64,000 bases of DNA. Origin: Isachenkonia alkalipeptolytica. GTDB lineage: Bacteria; Bacillota; Clostridia; Peptostreptococcales; T1SED10-28. The translations under genes and the position numbers were made by a program. Of this stretch, positions 1 to 9,146 are shown piece by piece; position 1 is the first letter of the stretch, and every line of letters starts with the position of its first letter. The notes below the pieces were generated by a model. That model had not been told where the DNA came from and ran no database searches. It saw nothing but the letters and a program-made list of their open reading frames with translations. The stretch is from positions 1-64,000 of the forward strand of contig NZ_SUMG01000006.1 in the NCBI RefSeq assembly GCF_009910325.1, read 5' to 3'.

Positions 1-1
1 T

Positions 2-76
2 TGGAAATTGCCCGACTATGTAACACTGAATCCAATGAACGAAGAAGAGTTGATTGAACATTCGCAAAATATTTAA
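2..76 (+). CDS. 3' end of an unidentified gene (partial, cut by window edge)
   Basis: An open frame enters from the left edge and stops at TAA 74-76. It reads WKLPDYVTLNPMNEEE and continues for eight more residues. The composition looks like protein, but only 24 codons are visible and I do not recognise the family. It could be the real end of a gene or a remnant like others in this window. Confidence 0.3.
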   Translation, partial: WKLPDYVTLNPMNEEELIEHSQNI

Positions 77-158
77 ATATTATACATAGATAAAAACTTT
101 ATGCGACAACTATGTTGACAAACACCGCACACCGGAAATCTATGAACCACGAGAGCTT

Positions 159-1523
159 ATGAATATTTTCGCCTCCATGACCTCTTTACTCTTTGACCAG
201 CTACCCATTCCCATTAATTTCATCGATAAAGACGGACGGGTGATCATCATGAATGATGCCTTTCTCCAATACCTGAATCTGGACTTGGATGACGTTAAGG
301 GAAAACATCTTTCCGATATTGATCCCTCCGTACGCCTGCCCATCGTGGTAAAAACCGGTGTGGCGGAAATTGGAGAGAAACACCGTTTTCACAACGGCAA
401 ATCTTCCCTTGTCCACCGAATTCCTCTTTTTCATCAGAAGGAGGTGATTGGGGGAGTGGGAATCATTTTAATCGAGGACCTTAACTTCTTTTATGAACTG
501 AAGGAACATCAGGAGCGGGAAAACAGGGTTTCTTATCAACATAGCAGGAAAGCCGCGGATATCTACCGGGCGAAGTATTCCTTTCAACATATTTTGACCC
601 AGTCCCCGCTGAAAAAGCAGGCAAAAGAATCGGCTAAAAAATACTCCGCCAACAATCTCCCGGTGTTAATTACCGGAGAAAGCGGGGTAGGAAAAGAACT
701 GTTCGCCCACGCCATTCATCAATCCAGCACAAGATCCCATCGCCCCTTTATTCGGGTGAACTGCGGAAGCATTCCCGACAATCTGATGGAATCGGAACTG
801 TTCGGATATACGAAGGGGTCTTTTACCGGGGCTAACAAAGAAGGAAAGGTGGGAAAATTTGAATTGGCCAATGGGGGAACCATCTTTTTGGACGAGGTGG
901 GGGAACTCCCGGTACACCTTCAGCCTAAGCTTCTTAGGGTTTTACAGGAGGAAGAATTTGAACGGGTGGGCAGCAACGATATTTTGAAGCTGGATGTAAA
1001 AGTAATCGCCGCCACTAATGTGGATCTGGGGGAAGCCGTGGGGGAAAACAGCTTTCGGGAGGATCTTTATTATCGTCTCAATGTTCTCAATCTCCATGTT
1101 CCAAACCTAAGGGACACCCCGGAGGACATCCCCCTGCTGGTCAATCACTTTAGCACCCTCATGTACCAGCAATTGGGAAGCCTAAGGCTTTTCTCCCCGG
1201 AAGTAATGGAAATTTTCCGGGGGCACCACTGGCCGGGAAACATTCGGGAACTGAAAAACGTGGTTGAGCGCATGATTGTTAATTCCGAGGATGATACCCT
1301 GGGACGAGGCCATGTGCCCGATTATCTCCTTAAGGATCACACGAAGAAAAACCCCCCGGTCCAAGGAGATCAGTCTTTAAGAGAGGTGTTATATCAAACG
1401 GAAAAAAGGATGATTCTAGACACCTTAGAAAAGTGCGGCGGAAACAAGGCTAAGGCCGCAGAAAAATTGGGCATCCCACGAATGACCCTGTACCGAAAAC
1501 TTAACGCCTATTATGACAAATAA
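159..1523 (+). CDS. Sigma-54-dependent transcriptional activator (PAS-AAA+-Fis)
   Basis: An enhancer-binding activator that would use ATP to open sigma-54 RNA polymerase promoters. A PAS-like sensor fills about residues 5-110. The AAA+ domain follows, with Walker A GESGVGKE (173-180), a GSFTGA loop (220-225; the usual form is GAFTGA) that contacts sigma-54, and Walker B FLDEVG (243-248). The C-terminus (about 405-450) carries a Fis-type helix-turn-helix with KAKAAEKLGI. The ATG at 159 has only a weak GAGAG upstream. The frame stays open back to position 90 and reads protein-like sequence (YVDKHRTPEIYEPREL), so the N-terminus may be truncated or use another start. The target genes are not visible; what follows is a gene remnant. 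Family call is certain, start is not. Confidence 0.9.
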   Translation: MNIFASMTSLLFDQLPIPINFIDKDGRVIIMNDAFLQYLNLDLDDVKGKHLSDIDPSVRLPIVVKTGVAEIGEKHRFHNGKSSLVHRIPLFHQKEVIGGVGIILIEDLNFFYELKEHQERENRVSYQHSRKAADIYRAKYSFQHILTQSPLKKQAKESAKKYSANNLPVLITGESGVGKELFAHAIHQSSTRSHRPFIRVNCGSIPDNLMESELFGYTKGSFTGANKEGKVGKFELANGGTIFLDEVGELPVHLQPKLLRVLQEEEFERVGSNDILKLDVKVIAATNVDLGEAVGENSFREDLYYRLNVLNLHVPNLRDTPEDIPLLVNHFSTLMYQQLGSLRLFSPEVMEIFRGHHWPGNIRELKNVVERMIVNSEDDTLGRGHVPDYLLKDHTKKNPPVQGDQSLREVLYQTEKRMILDTLEKCGGNKAKAAEKLGIPRMTLYRKLNAYYDK

Positions 1524-1525
1524 AT

Positions 1526-1738
1526 GAAAATGGGTTCTTCAAAAACGGATTTGCCACGGTTTCCACGGAAACCGAGCATCACACCCTGAATCCCGAGGGC
1601 GAGGTCCTCTTCCAGTGGGAAAAGTCCCTTGCCGACCCTCCTCGGATTCAGCACTTTCCCGAGGAAGGAATTTACCGGGGAGACTTATGGCTCTACTTCA
1701 ACGAAGAGGGGGAAGTGATTTACTCCGGATTGCACTAG
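1526..1738 (+). pseudogene. Remnant: 3' end of an unidentified gene
   Basis: A protein-like frame without a start codon begins inside the end of the upstream activator gene and stops at TAG 1736-1738. It includes LNPEGEVLFQWEKSL and ends LYFNEEGEVIYSGLH. A strong terminator follows at once, as expected for a real gene end. I interpret it as the last 70 or so codons of a gene whose front was deleted. I do not recognise the family. Confidence 0.45.
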
Positions 1739-1763
1739 ACAATGAAAAGACCTGTGAACTACA

Positions 1764-1797
1764 ACAGCCGCTCGAAATTTTCGGGCGGCTGTTTTCT
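1764..1797 (+). terminator. Rho-independent terminator
   Basis: Stem ACAGCCGC/GCGGCTGT (1764-1771 with 1785-1792), extended by a CGAAA/TTTCG-like inner stem, followed by TTTTC. It lies about 25 bp after the remnant ending at 1738. Confidence 0.8.
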
Positions 1798-1801
1798 TTA
1801 C

Positions 1802-2038
1802 ATTAACCATCGTCTTCAAAAGCACCAAATCCAAGATCGAAAAAACAAAGGAATTTTACAGCTATGGCAGTTACCTCGGATAATAAGACAAACAAATTGG
1901 ATGGAAACATGAAGAGACTACTTAGTAGCAAGAAAGCCGTACTTGGACCGGTGCAGGGAAAAACTAAAAATAGAGTAAGAAAAAGATAACCGCCTGAAGG
2001 GTCGAAATTCGATATTTTCAGGCGGTTCGTTGTTTTTT
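1802..2038 (+). repeat. Direct repeat copy A (decayed copy of the 3861-4130 unit)
   Basis: This stretch matches 3861-4130 in the same orientation with only scattered mismatches, through the terminator hairpin. It carries the end of the small gene that is intact in copy B. A 39 bp (13 codon) segment is missing here, exactly between two copies of the 11-mer ATCGAAAAAAC. The second small frame is also broken, because the codon corresponding to TGG at 4008-4010 is TGA here. Copy A begins directly after the terminator at 1797, so its front half was lost. Confidence 0.85.
1989..2038. terminator. Terminator hairpin of repeat copy A
   Basis: ACCGCCTGAA...TTCAGGCGGT stem followed on the plus strand by GTTGTTTTTTTG. 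It also sits about 60 bp beyond the stop of the convergent gene at 2098, so it may serve both directions. Confidence 0.75.
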
Positions 2039-2097
2039 TGTTTTATGCAAAACCCTGTCTATCGGTTTTATGACCATAGTTGTTATATTAAACAATA

Positions 2098-2841
2098 TTA
2101 CTTCTCCTTCACCAGGCCCATAAAAGGTTCGAAAACCTTCTCCACAATTTCTTCAAAATCGATCAGATCATTGTGCTCCGTCTGGTCTACAGTTTTTAAA
2201 TATACCAAAGGAACCTGCACATAGACTTCAAAATCAATCCAGTACCAGTCAAGGTCCGGAAGTTGTTTGATTTTCTCCCCCAACTCCTCTAGGTTTGTAG
2301 TTTTGTCGAAGCCTTTAAATATGCTTCCTTTCAACTCTTGAGCTTCAACCTCCTGTTCGCTCTTTAATAAGTACTTCACTCTGTGCCCTTCCTCATGTCT
2401 GACCTTCTTGGCATAGGGTTCAAAATCTCCTGTAACATAATGAGCACTGAGCTGAATATAAACAGGCAGCTTCGTTTGATTCCTCACTTCCAATAATCGT
2501 TTTTCAAACTTTCCATTTATCAACTCCTCCATCACATGATGCCAACGCCAATGATCATCGATCTTTAATAGGTTTACGGTTTTCGGCTTTAACATAGTAA
2601 GCACCGACCCTTTTATGCCTTTTTCCACCCAAAAACCGATAGATGCATGCTGAGGTTCTTTTGAAATCCTGTATTTTCCGTATGGGTATGCAGGCCAATC
2701 AGTAGATGGCACCAGCCACCACAGGGTGGTATCAGGCCTTCGATAATTCCAGGGCCTTGAAGTAAAGTGTTTTCCCTGATGATTCAGTTCTTTTAAGACG
2801 CCATGAGCCAAGGTTTGATTTGAAAGGTTTCGTAGTTTCAT
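2098..2841 (-). CDS. Hypothetical protein (247 aa)
   Basis: I do not recognise this protein. It is soluble-looking, rich in Trp and aromatic residues near the N-terminus (RPWNYRRPDTTLWWLVPSTD) and acidic near the C-terminus, with no signal peptide or membrane segment. The start is well supported: AAGGAGG lies six bases before ATG 2841. It is transcribed away from the ImmA/IrrE gene at 2916-3587 on the same strand, 74 bp upstream, and both lie between direct repeats A and B. An enzyme or nucleic-acid-binding role in a defence or mobile module is possible, but nothing in the sequence decides it. Confidence 0.75.
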   Translation of the reverse strand: MKLRNLSNQTLAHGVLKELNHQGKHFTSRPWNYRRPDTTLWWLVPSTDWPAYPYGKYRISKEPQHASIGFWVEKGIKGSVLTMLKPKTVNLLKIDDHWRWHHVMEELINGKFEKRLLEVRNQTKLPVYIQLSAHYVTGDFEPYAKKVRHEEGHRVKYLLKSEQEVEAQELKGSIFKGFDKTTNLEELGEKIKQLPDLDWYWIDFEVYVQVPLVYLKTVDQTEHNDLIDFEEIVEKVFEPFMGLVKEK

Positions 2842-2915
2842 AGGACCTCCTTATCCTAAACGTATAGTATTATCCAAACACGTATTAAAAACTAAGACAA
2901 CGAATCCTATCTTTA

Positions 2916-3587
2916 TTATTGTAATATGATCTCTTTTTTCGGTTCTATCTTATTGCGGAGCATGCTCTCGATGATGCCTACAGCTTTAAGTACTGAATCA
3001 ATACTTATGGCTGGTATTTCTTCATTCTTACTTAAGTAACCGCTCAAGTACTCAGCTGAGGGATTATGTATCCCTAATCTCTCACAAATAATCCAGCAAA
3101 CGCTTTCTGCCTCAAACTCAATTGAACTGCAAGATAAACCCCTTCTATCCTTCCACCATTTATCATATGGTGCTCCCAGATGTCCACAATAAAGGTGTCC
3201 TAATTCATGTAACATAGTTGCGAATTTTGTAGTAGAAGGATGATTTTTGTTAATCACCATATTATAAAGAGTTTTTACCGTGATTTCTTTTTTTGTTCTC
3301 TTAATTATTAACTTTCTGCCACTGTTTACCCTTTGTATCCATCCAGCACCCGCTGTGCCTAGATCGGCTTCGGTGTAAAAAACACCATAGCTTTTCAGGT
3401 TTTCTTCAAGGGCACTACGCTTTTGATTAGAAATTTCACCCTTTGTTTGAAACGGGTTAATTAATTCCGACGGAAATTCTTTATCACCGAAGGTATTCGA
3501 TAAACAAGCTGGAAATCCCTTTAAAATATCTTGATTTTTTATAAATATATTCCTTTTCCCTCCACCCTTGGACCGAGAAATAACCAC
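2916..3587 (-). CDS. ImmA/IrrE-family metallopeptidase, N-terminally truncated
   Basis: A zinc metallopeptidase-like protein. The active site HELGHLYCGHLG (about residues 128-139) fits HExxH, and a downstream EFEAES segment would supply the third ligand. ImmA/IrrE proteins cleave or remove repressors of mobile elements and stress genes, often with an Xre partner. Relatives with this tail (NPSAEYL..YL, then IDSVLKAVGIIE) usually have a longer N-terminus. Here the only start is GTG 3587 with no convincing ribosome binding site, and an in-frame TAG lies just upstream. I infer a 5' deletion, possibly tied to the neighbouring repeats. The catalytic part is intact. Confidence 0.75.
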   Translation of the reverse strand: MVISRSKGGGKRNIFIKNQDILKGFPACLSNTFGDKEFPSELINPFQTKGEISNQKRSALEENLKSYGVFYTEADLGTAGAGWIQRVNSGRKLIIKRTKKEITVKTLYNMVINKNHPSTTKFATMLHELGHLYCGHLGAPYDKWWKDRRGLSCSSIEFEAESVCWIICERLGIHNPSAEYLSGYLSKNEEIPAISIDSVLKAVGIIESMLRNKIEPKKEIILQ

Positions 3588-3714
3588 CCCCAGGATGGAC
3601 TAAGAAATAGCCCTCCGACCGTTATCAAGACTTGGGATTCATCCTATAATGTATTTAAAGATAAAGGATTTATAAAAACCAACCACCAAATATAAAAAAA
3701 AGGAGCGGATCACA

Positions 3715-3981
3715 GTGGAAAATATTATAGCCATGGGAAACGGATATGAAATGGTAGAAAATAAACTGGAAAGCCTAAAAGGAGGAAATAAAATGGAACG
3801 AGCGATGAAACTTAACAACGATTCTTTTGAACTAAGCATCCCCGAAGAAAATTCCAACAAATTAACGATTATCTTCAAAAGTGCCAAGTCCAAGATCGAA
3901 AAAACTTTACTACTACAGGAAGTTGAACGGGACATCGAAAAAACAAAGGAATTTTACAGCTATGGCAGCTACATCGGGTAA
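3715..3981 (+). CDS. Small conserved-looking protein (88 aa, or 62 aa from internal start)
   Basis: Starts at GTG 3715 after AGGAG, or at ATG 3793, which has a much better site (AAAGGAGGAAATAAA). The short form is highly charged and ends EFYSYGSYIG. Function is unknown. A decayed copy of its 3' half lies at 1802-1880 (repeat A), which shows it belonged to a duplicated unit. It is followed by a second tiny frame and a terminator. The LESLKGG segment before the internal ATG could be either coding or a leader; I favour the 62 aa product. Confidence 0.55.
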   Translation: MENIIAMGNGYEMVENKLESLKGGNKMERAMKLNNDSFELSIPEENSNKLTIIFKSAKSKIEKTLLLQEVERDIEKTKEFYSYGSYIG

Positions 3982-3998
3982 GCGGACAAACAAATTGG

Positions 3999-4076
3999 AT
4001 GGAAACATGGAAAGACTACTTAGTAGCCAGAAAGCCGTACTTGGACCGGTGCAGAGAAAAACTAAAAATAGAGTAA
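3999..4076 (+). CDS. Tiny ORF (25 aa), METWKDYL...
   Basis: ATG 3999 to TAA 4074-4076 encodes METWKDYLVARKPYLD and nine more residues. The frame is open further upstream, overlapping the end of the 88 aa gene, so it could also be made by frameshifting or coupling. No clear ribosome binding site. The copy at about 1900-1980 has a stop at codon 4. Protein-like composition is the only support. Confidence 0.3.
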   Translation: METWKDYLVARKPYLDRCREKLKIE

Positions 4077-4085
4077 GAAAAAGAT

Positions 4086-4130
4086 AACCGCCTGAAGAAT
4101 CGGAGATACCGATGCTTTGAGGCGGTTTTG
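4086..4130 (+). terminator. Terminator hairpin of repeat copy B
   Basis: AACCGCCT...TGAGGCGGTTTTG with an inner CGG/CCG hairpin. Convergent with the helicase gene whose stop is at 4138, so probably bidirectional. Confidence 0.7.
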
Positions 4131-4137
4131 TATTTCT

Positions 4138-7100
4138 TTAACTATTTTCCCCCAGGTTTGCACCTTTATCAAATGGACAAAGGTTTACAAATAAATCTTT
4201 CAGCTGTTCATCGTTATCACTATTTTTTAATATGTGCTCCAGTAATTCCTCCTGTCTTGCCTGACCTAAGGTTAAACGGTATAATGAAAGAATTTTTATT
4301 AACCGTTCATATCGTATAACGTCTTTACTCATTGGATACTGCGGCACCATTCGTTCGATTTTCACTTCAGGATTTCCGGCCAAACTCCAAAAAGGAATTA
4401 ACTCACTGGATCCATCATGATTTTCAACTTCTTCTTCCCTGGCAGCATCAAATATTTCCTTCCATAAATCCTCTTTCACTGTTAGGTCCCGGTAATTTTG
4501 CGCAAGGTTTTGCCGAATGGCAAGACACTTGAAACGATTAATTCTTCCTTCTCTTTGCTCTAAATCCACAGGATTCGACGGGAGATTCCAATGAACAATT
4601 CTGCGGCAGTAATAATGAAAGTCCAGCCCTTCTTGACCAATAGAGGTGGTTGCCAACACAAAGGGTCTAAATGGTGAATTAAACGCATTTCGAATACTGT
4701 CTTTACGATTCGTTACTTTTCGGTCGCCTTCCCCTTTATAAAATCCTACGGCAAAATTCGATCTGATCCTAGCCACCTTTACCTTCTTACCCGATCCCTT
4801 TAGTATTTTCTTTTTGAAAGTATTATAGGTATCTATGGGATAACTGGCGGTATGGGCCACCATGGACTCCACCATAAGATCATTCAGTCTTTTCCAATCA
4901 TTCGGCGTACTCTTCAAACCGTAGGATTCAGTTAACATATGGGTATATTCATCTATGACCGATTGAAAGTTTCCGTCTTTGAAATATCTTAGCACATTTT
5001 TCCAATGGGCCTCCGTAGAACTATCCTTATAGGATAATTCAATAATTGCTGTAGATTCTTGTATATTTAATCGATTGATCATTACTTTTGCTACCCGGGT
5101 TGCATATATAGGGTTCTTACGATTTGCACGATAGGCACAAATAGCCGGTGATCCGATAGTCATGTTCACCAGCACCTGTGCCAAATCATCAGGCATCCTT
5201 CCAAGGGATCGTTCACTGTTTTCCGTAAATTCTTTCTCAAGCTGCTCCATATGTCCATGGAACCCTTTTTGGCCGCCATCTTTCTCGTCTTCTCCTTCTT
5301 TAGTGATCAATTGCTCTTTATTATCCAGCCACTCTTTAACGTACTCCGGCGGATCCAAAAATATTGGAGCAAGGTAATACCAACGCTGATCTACCCGATC
5401 TTCCATCTCTTTGTTTTTTAAGTTGTTTAAATCCTTCGAGATATTCATTTTAAGCTGACGTTCAATTTCATCCAGAGACATTTTTTGATTCATGCAGTCT
5501 ATGGGATCATAAAGGGATGCCAAATATTTTGATGGATAAAGCAATGCAAATAGGTTCATTGCATTCGGCTTCCCATCGGTTAAACTCAGCCTAAGCCTTG
5601 GTGTTGGAAATCGACTGTTCCCGGAGGAAAAATAATTTGTGTTCTTATGATTTTTATTCTTCTTGGCCAAACGTCCCACGGTTTTCCTTTCTGATTCATA
5701 GGACAATAGGGAAGCAACCATTCTCGGCACCATTTCCCAAGCCGAAAAGATCAAGGTCTTCGAAAAGTTCTTTGTATCGGCAAAAGGGCCTTGTAATTCA
5801 TAGTAAGGCATCGAAGGCGGTACCCACAAAAGAAGCATGGCGTTATTATCAAAAACCCGTTCTTTAACTTTCTCTAATCTGGCATTAGTAGCTTCGATAG
5901 GACGGTAGTTCTTGATATCAGCACGTTTTAACCAAAGGTGCTTTTTATTGGCTTTAGGCAGTTCATCGGGGTTTTTCTCAAAGTATTGCTGAACTTTTTT
6001 CTTTACCATATACTGATCCATAAAAGAAAAAAGATATGGAGATGATTTAACATATTCGGAGGGAATCCCGTGGCGTTGCCCGGTTTCCTGCATGAGTTTT
6101 TCCCCGTTTATATAAGACAACACGTCCTTTTCTGTAACTTTCAGCATTTGATCCATGGACTGGTCGTCAATATAGTTAGCGCTGCTTTCATTCATCAATC
6201 TTTCAGTTCTGCAAATCCCACGGTACAAAGCGTCCTCTGCCTGCTTTTTCACTTCCAGTATACTGGTGTTTTCCAGCGCCAACTCCTTTAGCTTTACAGA
6301 GAAGTTATTCCACACTTCCCGAAATTCTTTTTGCTGTTTTTCCTTCAATAAAAAATCAATCACTCTATAGAACTCTTCATAATGTTCATCCGTATCATAC
6401 TCACTGATCTCTTCCAAAGTGGAATAGAGTTTATAAGGTGTAGCCGATAGTAATAACACCTTCACTTCTCTGGAATTTAAGAACCGATCTACAAGAATGC
6501 CGGTTTCCGTGGCCTCGTCAGCACTGATTAATGATCGAAAACGCTGAAACTCATCCATTATCACTAAATCCGGCTTTAGCATCTCCACACTGATCCGAGC
6601 AAAAATCAATCGCAATCTGTGGATGAGCGTACTCGGCTTTATTGGCTGCTCCAACTGATAGCGATACGCCACAAAGAAATCTATCATATCTTGAACTATT
6701 GTTGATTTGGCAAACATCGCCCGTAGTTTTTGATCCATGATTTTAATATATTCACCATTATTCTTTTCATCACATTGCTTGACTTTATCCTCATAGCTTT
6801 CCCTTCCCCAAGCTGTCCATCCCTTTTTCGCACTGTGCTGTAATAATCGTTCCAGTTCTTTTTCATAGGGGGCGAAGAGATCCATACGTTTTAATACTGC
6901 GAACATCAATGCACGTTCTTCCATATTTCCCTGCCCCCCGGTTAAATTAAAGGAGGTGGAGGGGGTCAATGGAATCAACTGAATGTAGCGTTCTTTTATT
7001 GTACTATCATTTTCCTGTTCAAAGATCTTTAAATGCTGCATCGATAGTCTTGTATCAGTCACACCATCCACCGTGATATCCGATGAAACTTTTAACTTTT

Positions 7101-7371
7101 GTATATTCTGTGCAGCGATCGACTGATTAGAACAAATATAAACTACTTTAAATATTTCATTTTCCTGTTGATCAAGGGTCTCCTGATAAAGCTTTGCAGC
7201 CTTCGCCACCACCCCCTTTGCCACTAAGGTTTTCCCGAGGCCGACTTCATCAGCAATCAACACCCGGTTCTGGCCATTGCGGTATAAATGGTCCACCCGT
7301 TCTACGGTGGCCCGCTGAAAATCTTTTAAACCTTCCATTATTTCATTTTCGATATTCTGCAAATCCATCAT
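4138..7371 (-). CDS. Superfamily 2 helicase of a DUF6361-PLD-helicase operon
   Basis: A 1077 aa SF2 DNA helicase/translocase. Walker A is DEVGLGKT (41-48), Walker B DEFQ (about 272), motif III SATPYK (about 308), and the C-terminal RecA domain has SIGQEGLDFH and QREGRINRF (about 937). The DEVGLGKT/GQEGLDFH style resembles SNF2/RapA-like enzymes. It is the last of three genes: its ATG overlaps the stop of the PLD gene (ATGA), so the two are translationally coupled. The likely role is an ATP-driven DNA scanner working with the PLD nuclease and the DUF6361 protein in phage or plasmid defence (inference). All core helicase motifs are present. Confidence 0.9.
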   Translation of the reverse strand: MMDLQNIENEIMEGLKDFQRATVERVDHLYRNGQNRVLIADEVGLGKTLVAKGVVAKAAKLYQETLDQQENEIFKVVYICSNQSIAAQNIQKLKVSSDITVDGVTDTRLSMQHLKIFEQENDSTIKERYIQLIPLTPSTSFNLTGGQGNMEERALMFAVLKRMDLFAPYEKELERLLQHSAKKGWTAWGRESYEDKVKQCDEKNNGEYIKIMDQKLRAMFAKSTIVQDMIDFFVAYRYQLEQPIKPSTLIHRLRLIFARISVEMLKPDLVIMDEFQRFRSLISADEATETGILVDRFLNSREVKVLLLSATPYKLYSTLEEISEYDTDEHYEEFYRVIDFLLKEKQQKEFREVWNNFSVKLKELALENTSILEVKKQAEDALYRGICRTERLMNESSANYIDDQSMDQMLKVTEKDVLSYINGEKLMQETGQRHGIPSEYVKSSPYLFSFMDQYMVKKKVQQYFEKNPDELPKANKKHLWLKRADIKNYRPIEATNARLEKVKERVFDNNAMLLLWVPPSMPYYELQGPFADTKNFSKTLIFSAWEMVPRMVASLLSYESERKTVGRLAKKNKNHKNTNYFSSGNSRFPTPRLRLSLTDGKPNAMNLFALLYPSKYLASLYDPIDCMNQKMSLDEIERQLKMNISKDLNNLKNKEMEDRVDQRWYYLAPIFLDPPEYVKEWLDNKEQLITKEGEDEKDGGQKGFHGHMEQLEKEFTENSERSLGRMPDDLAQVLVNMTIGSPAICAYRANRKNPIYATRVAKVMINRLNIQESTAIIELSYKDSSTEAHWKNVLRYFKDGNFQSVIDEYTHMLTESYGLKSTPNDWKRLNDLMVESMVAHTASYPIDTYNTFKKKILKGSGKKVKVARIRSNFAVGFYKGEGDRKVTNRKDSIRNAFNSPFRPFVLATTSIGQEGLDFHYYCRRIVHWNLPSNPVDLEQREGRINRFKCLAIRQNLAQNYRDLTVKEDLWKEIFDAAREEEVENHDGSSELIPFWSLAGNPEVKIERMVPQYPMSKDVIRYERLIKILSLYRLTLGQARQEELLEHILKNSDNDEQLKDLFVNLCPFDKGANLGENS

Positions 7372-9146
7372 TCTTTCCCCACCGCCTTTAAAAACGCTCC
7401 ATATAGTTCCCTAAACTCCTGTGGAATAATTTTCTCATCGGAAATCATATCCATCAATCTTTGTATATCATCCAGCTTTTTCGGATCCGTCGCTACAGTT
7501 TTCAGCATTTTCTCGTAGATCGCCGGGACGGAATTTTGCATCCCAAATATTAATTGGTTCGTATTAAAGGTTTTATTCTCTAAGAAGGAAAGAAAGTAAT
7601 CCTCTCCCAGCATGAAGGTAATGTACTGTAAAAATCGTTCCTTGTTATCAATGATTCGATTAACAATCGCTTTATCTCTTTCTTCCGGTATTCCCTCCAC
7701 ATGAATTTTCACTACCCGCTTTAAGGTTTCCCTTTCTCCATAAATGATCACTACAAAAAACATCGATAAATGATTCATTTTTAAGCCTTCAAATAATACC
7801 TCCTCTTTCAGCGGTTCCTCCCTATTCCCAAGGAGTGGGCGAATAAATATTGCCTCCTCTGTTTTTTTGTAATCTTTAAAAACCAACTTAAGCAAATAGT
7901 AATCCTCTTCTTTTATACATTCTCCGTTGACTGTTAAATACATCAGATCCTTGATGCGTTTTTCCAGATCCTCTTTTTTGTCTTCCTCTTCTTCTATTTC
8001 CGGCAGTGTCGTAATCCGTTCAAAGGGATTTTCTTTTTCCTCCTTACCGAATATATCATTTTTCAGATCTTCTACTTTCAGCCGGCCCCGTTTTGTTTCC
8101 AATTTCAATAAGAATTCTACATTTTTTACACAAGCCTGATGCGAAGCATTTAGGGAACCAATAAACAGGTCGGTGTTGGCCCCCTTGGTTTTAAGATATA
8201 GTTTCGCATGAATGTCCTGTTTTTGATACAATTCCTTTTCAGCATCCTCATCACTGTCTTCACTGATCGCATCCTCTCCATCAATAATAATTTCTTTCAG
8301 CGCATATACCCCGTAGGCCTCCAGATGTTCCGGTTTTAAAGCGGCTAATTCATCTCGCCGTGTAATCAGCGTACGGTCCGGTCTGATGAGTGCTTGATCT
8401 TTAAACTGATCCACCGTGGTTTTTGACAAAAATGGAGAAATCACAAACAGTTGATGATAACGATCAAACAAACCGGTATTACTAATCGAATAATTCGGTA
8501 TGCCGATGGGATGGAAAGAGTAATCCTTGAACTTGTTATCAATGGAAAAGGCAACATGTTCCAACTCCTTTGCAACATCTCTCAGTAATTTTCGGTTTTG
8601 TTCATTTCCCGTAGCTTTTTTCACTGATTTTCTTAAGTAAATTAAAAAATCACTTAAGGCTTTGTTTTTTGTCTGTTCCTCTTCACTATAGTATCCATCT
8701 AAAGCGACGGCAAAGTCCCAGCTTCTGTCAAAGGTCAGGTTCCTACTGAGTACCATCAATCGATAAACCGCATTTTGGTCATCATCTTCATATTTCACAA
8801 ACCAAAACTTCGGATGAAAGGAACCGCGGTTTTTTAGATTTACTTCAAATACCATTTTTTCTAATAAAGCGTATAGTGCATTGGACTTATTCGGAGCTTT
8901 GATCTGTCCGCCTTCACAAAATACCAGTACTTTATCGGAAATTTTTCTTAGCGCTTCCAATACATATAAGGGATCTTTACTCAGCTCATTATCAACACTA
9001 TCGGAAAGCCCAAGGGCTATAGATGCACCGAGAAGGGTATCAAGGTCTAATGAGTAGGTGGTGCCAATGGCATAGGTCGTCTCATACCCTGCAGGCGGCT
9101 CTAACTTTTTTGAGTAATCCATCCGGTTTTGTGTCGGTTTAAACAT
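7368..9146 (-). CDS. Phospholipase D-like nuclease (592 aa)
   Basis: Two PLD half-sites are visible: HPKFWF with downstream SRNLT (about 109-135) and HAKLYL with GSLNAS (about 311-330). PLD nucleases of defence systems use the His-Lys pairs to cut the phosphodiester backbone. The acidic EIEEEEDKKEDLEKR linker near 380 separates the nuclease part from an unassigned C-terminal half. The start ATG 9146 overlaps the DUF6361 gene end by 8 bp, and the 3' end overlaps the helicase start by 4 bp, so the three proteins are probably made together. The first half-site is less canonical, so it may be structural rather than catalytic. Confidence 0.88.
   Translation of the reverse strand: MFKPTQNRMDYSKKLEPPAGYETTYAIGTTYSLDLDTLLGASIALGLSDSVDNELSKDPLYVLEALRKISDKVLVFCEGGQIKAPNKSNALYALLEKMVFEVNLKNRGSFHPKFWFVKYEDDDQNAVYRLMVLSRNLTFDRSWDFAVALDGYYSEEEQTKNKALSDFLIYLRKSVKKATGNEQNRKLLRDVAKELEHVAFSIDNKFKDYSFHPIGIPNYSISNTGLFDRYHQLFVISPFLSKTTVDQFKDQALIRPDRTLITRRDELAALKPEHLEAYGVYALKEIIIDGEDAISEDSDEDAEKELYQKQDIHAKLYLKTKGANTDLFIGSLNASHQACVKNVEFLLKLETKRGRLKVEDLKNDIFGKEEKENPFERITTLPEIEEEEDKKEDLEKRIKDLMYLTVNGECIKEEDYYLLKLVFKDYKKTEEAIFIRPLLGNREEPLKEEVLFEGLKMNHLSMFFVVIIYGERETLKRVVKIHVEGIPEERDKAIVNRIIDNKERFLQYITFMLGEDYFLSFLENKTFNTNQLIFGMQNSVPAIYEKMLKTVATDPKKLDDIQRLMDMISDEKIIPQEFRELYGAFLKAVGKE

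Larger units (their letters stand above)
3861..4130 (+). repeat. Direct repeat copy B (intact unit)
   Basis: Intact counterpart of 1802-2038. It contains the end of the 62/88 aa gene, the tiny METWKDYL frame and the terminator. The two copies bracket the genes at 2098-3587. Confidence 0.85.

Noticed and set aside
4138-9146. Helicase plus PLD as Mokosh
   Set aside because: Mokosh helicases are of the SF1 COG1112 type; this one has SF2/SNF2-like motifs (DEVGLGKT, QREGRINRF) and a DUF6361 partner.
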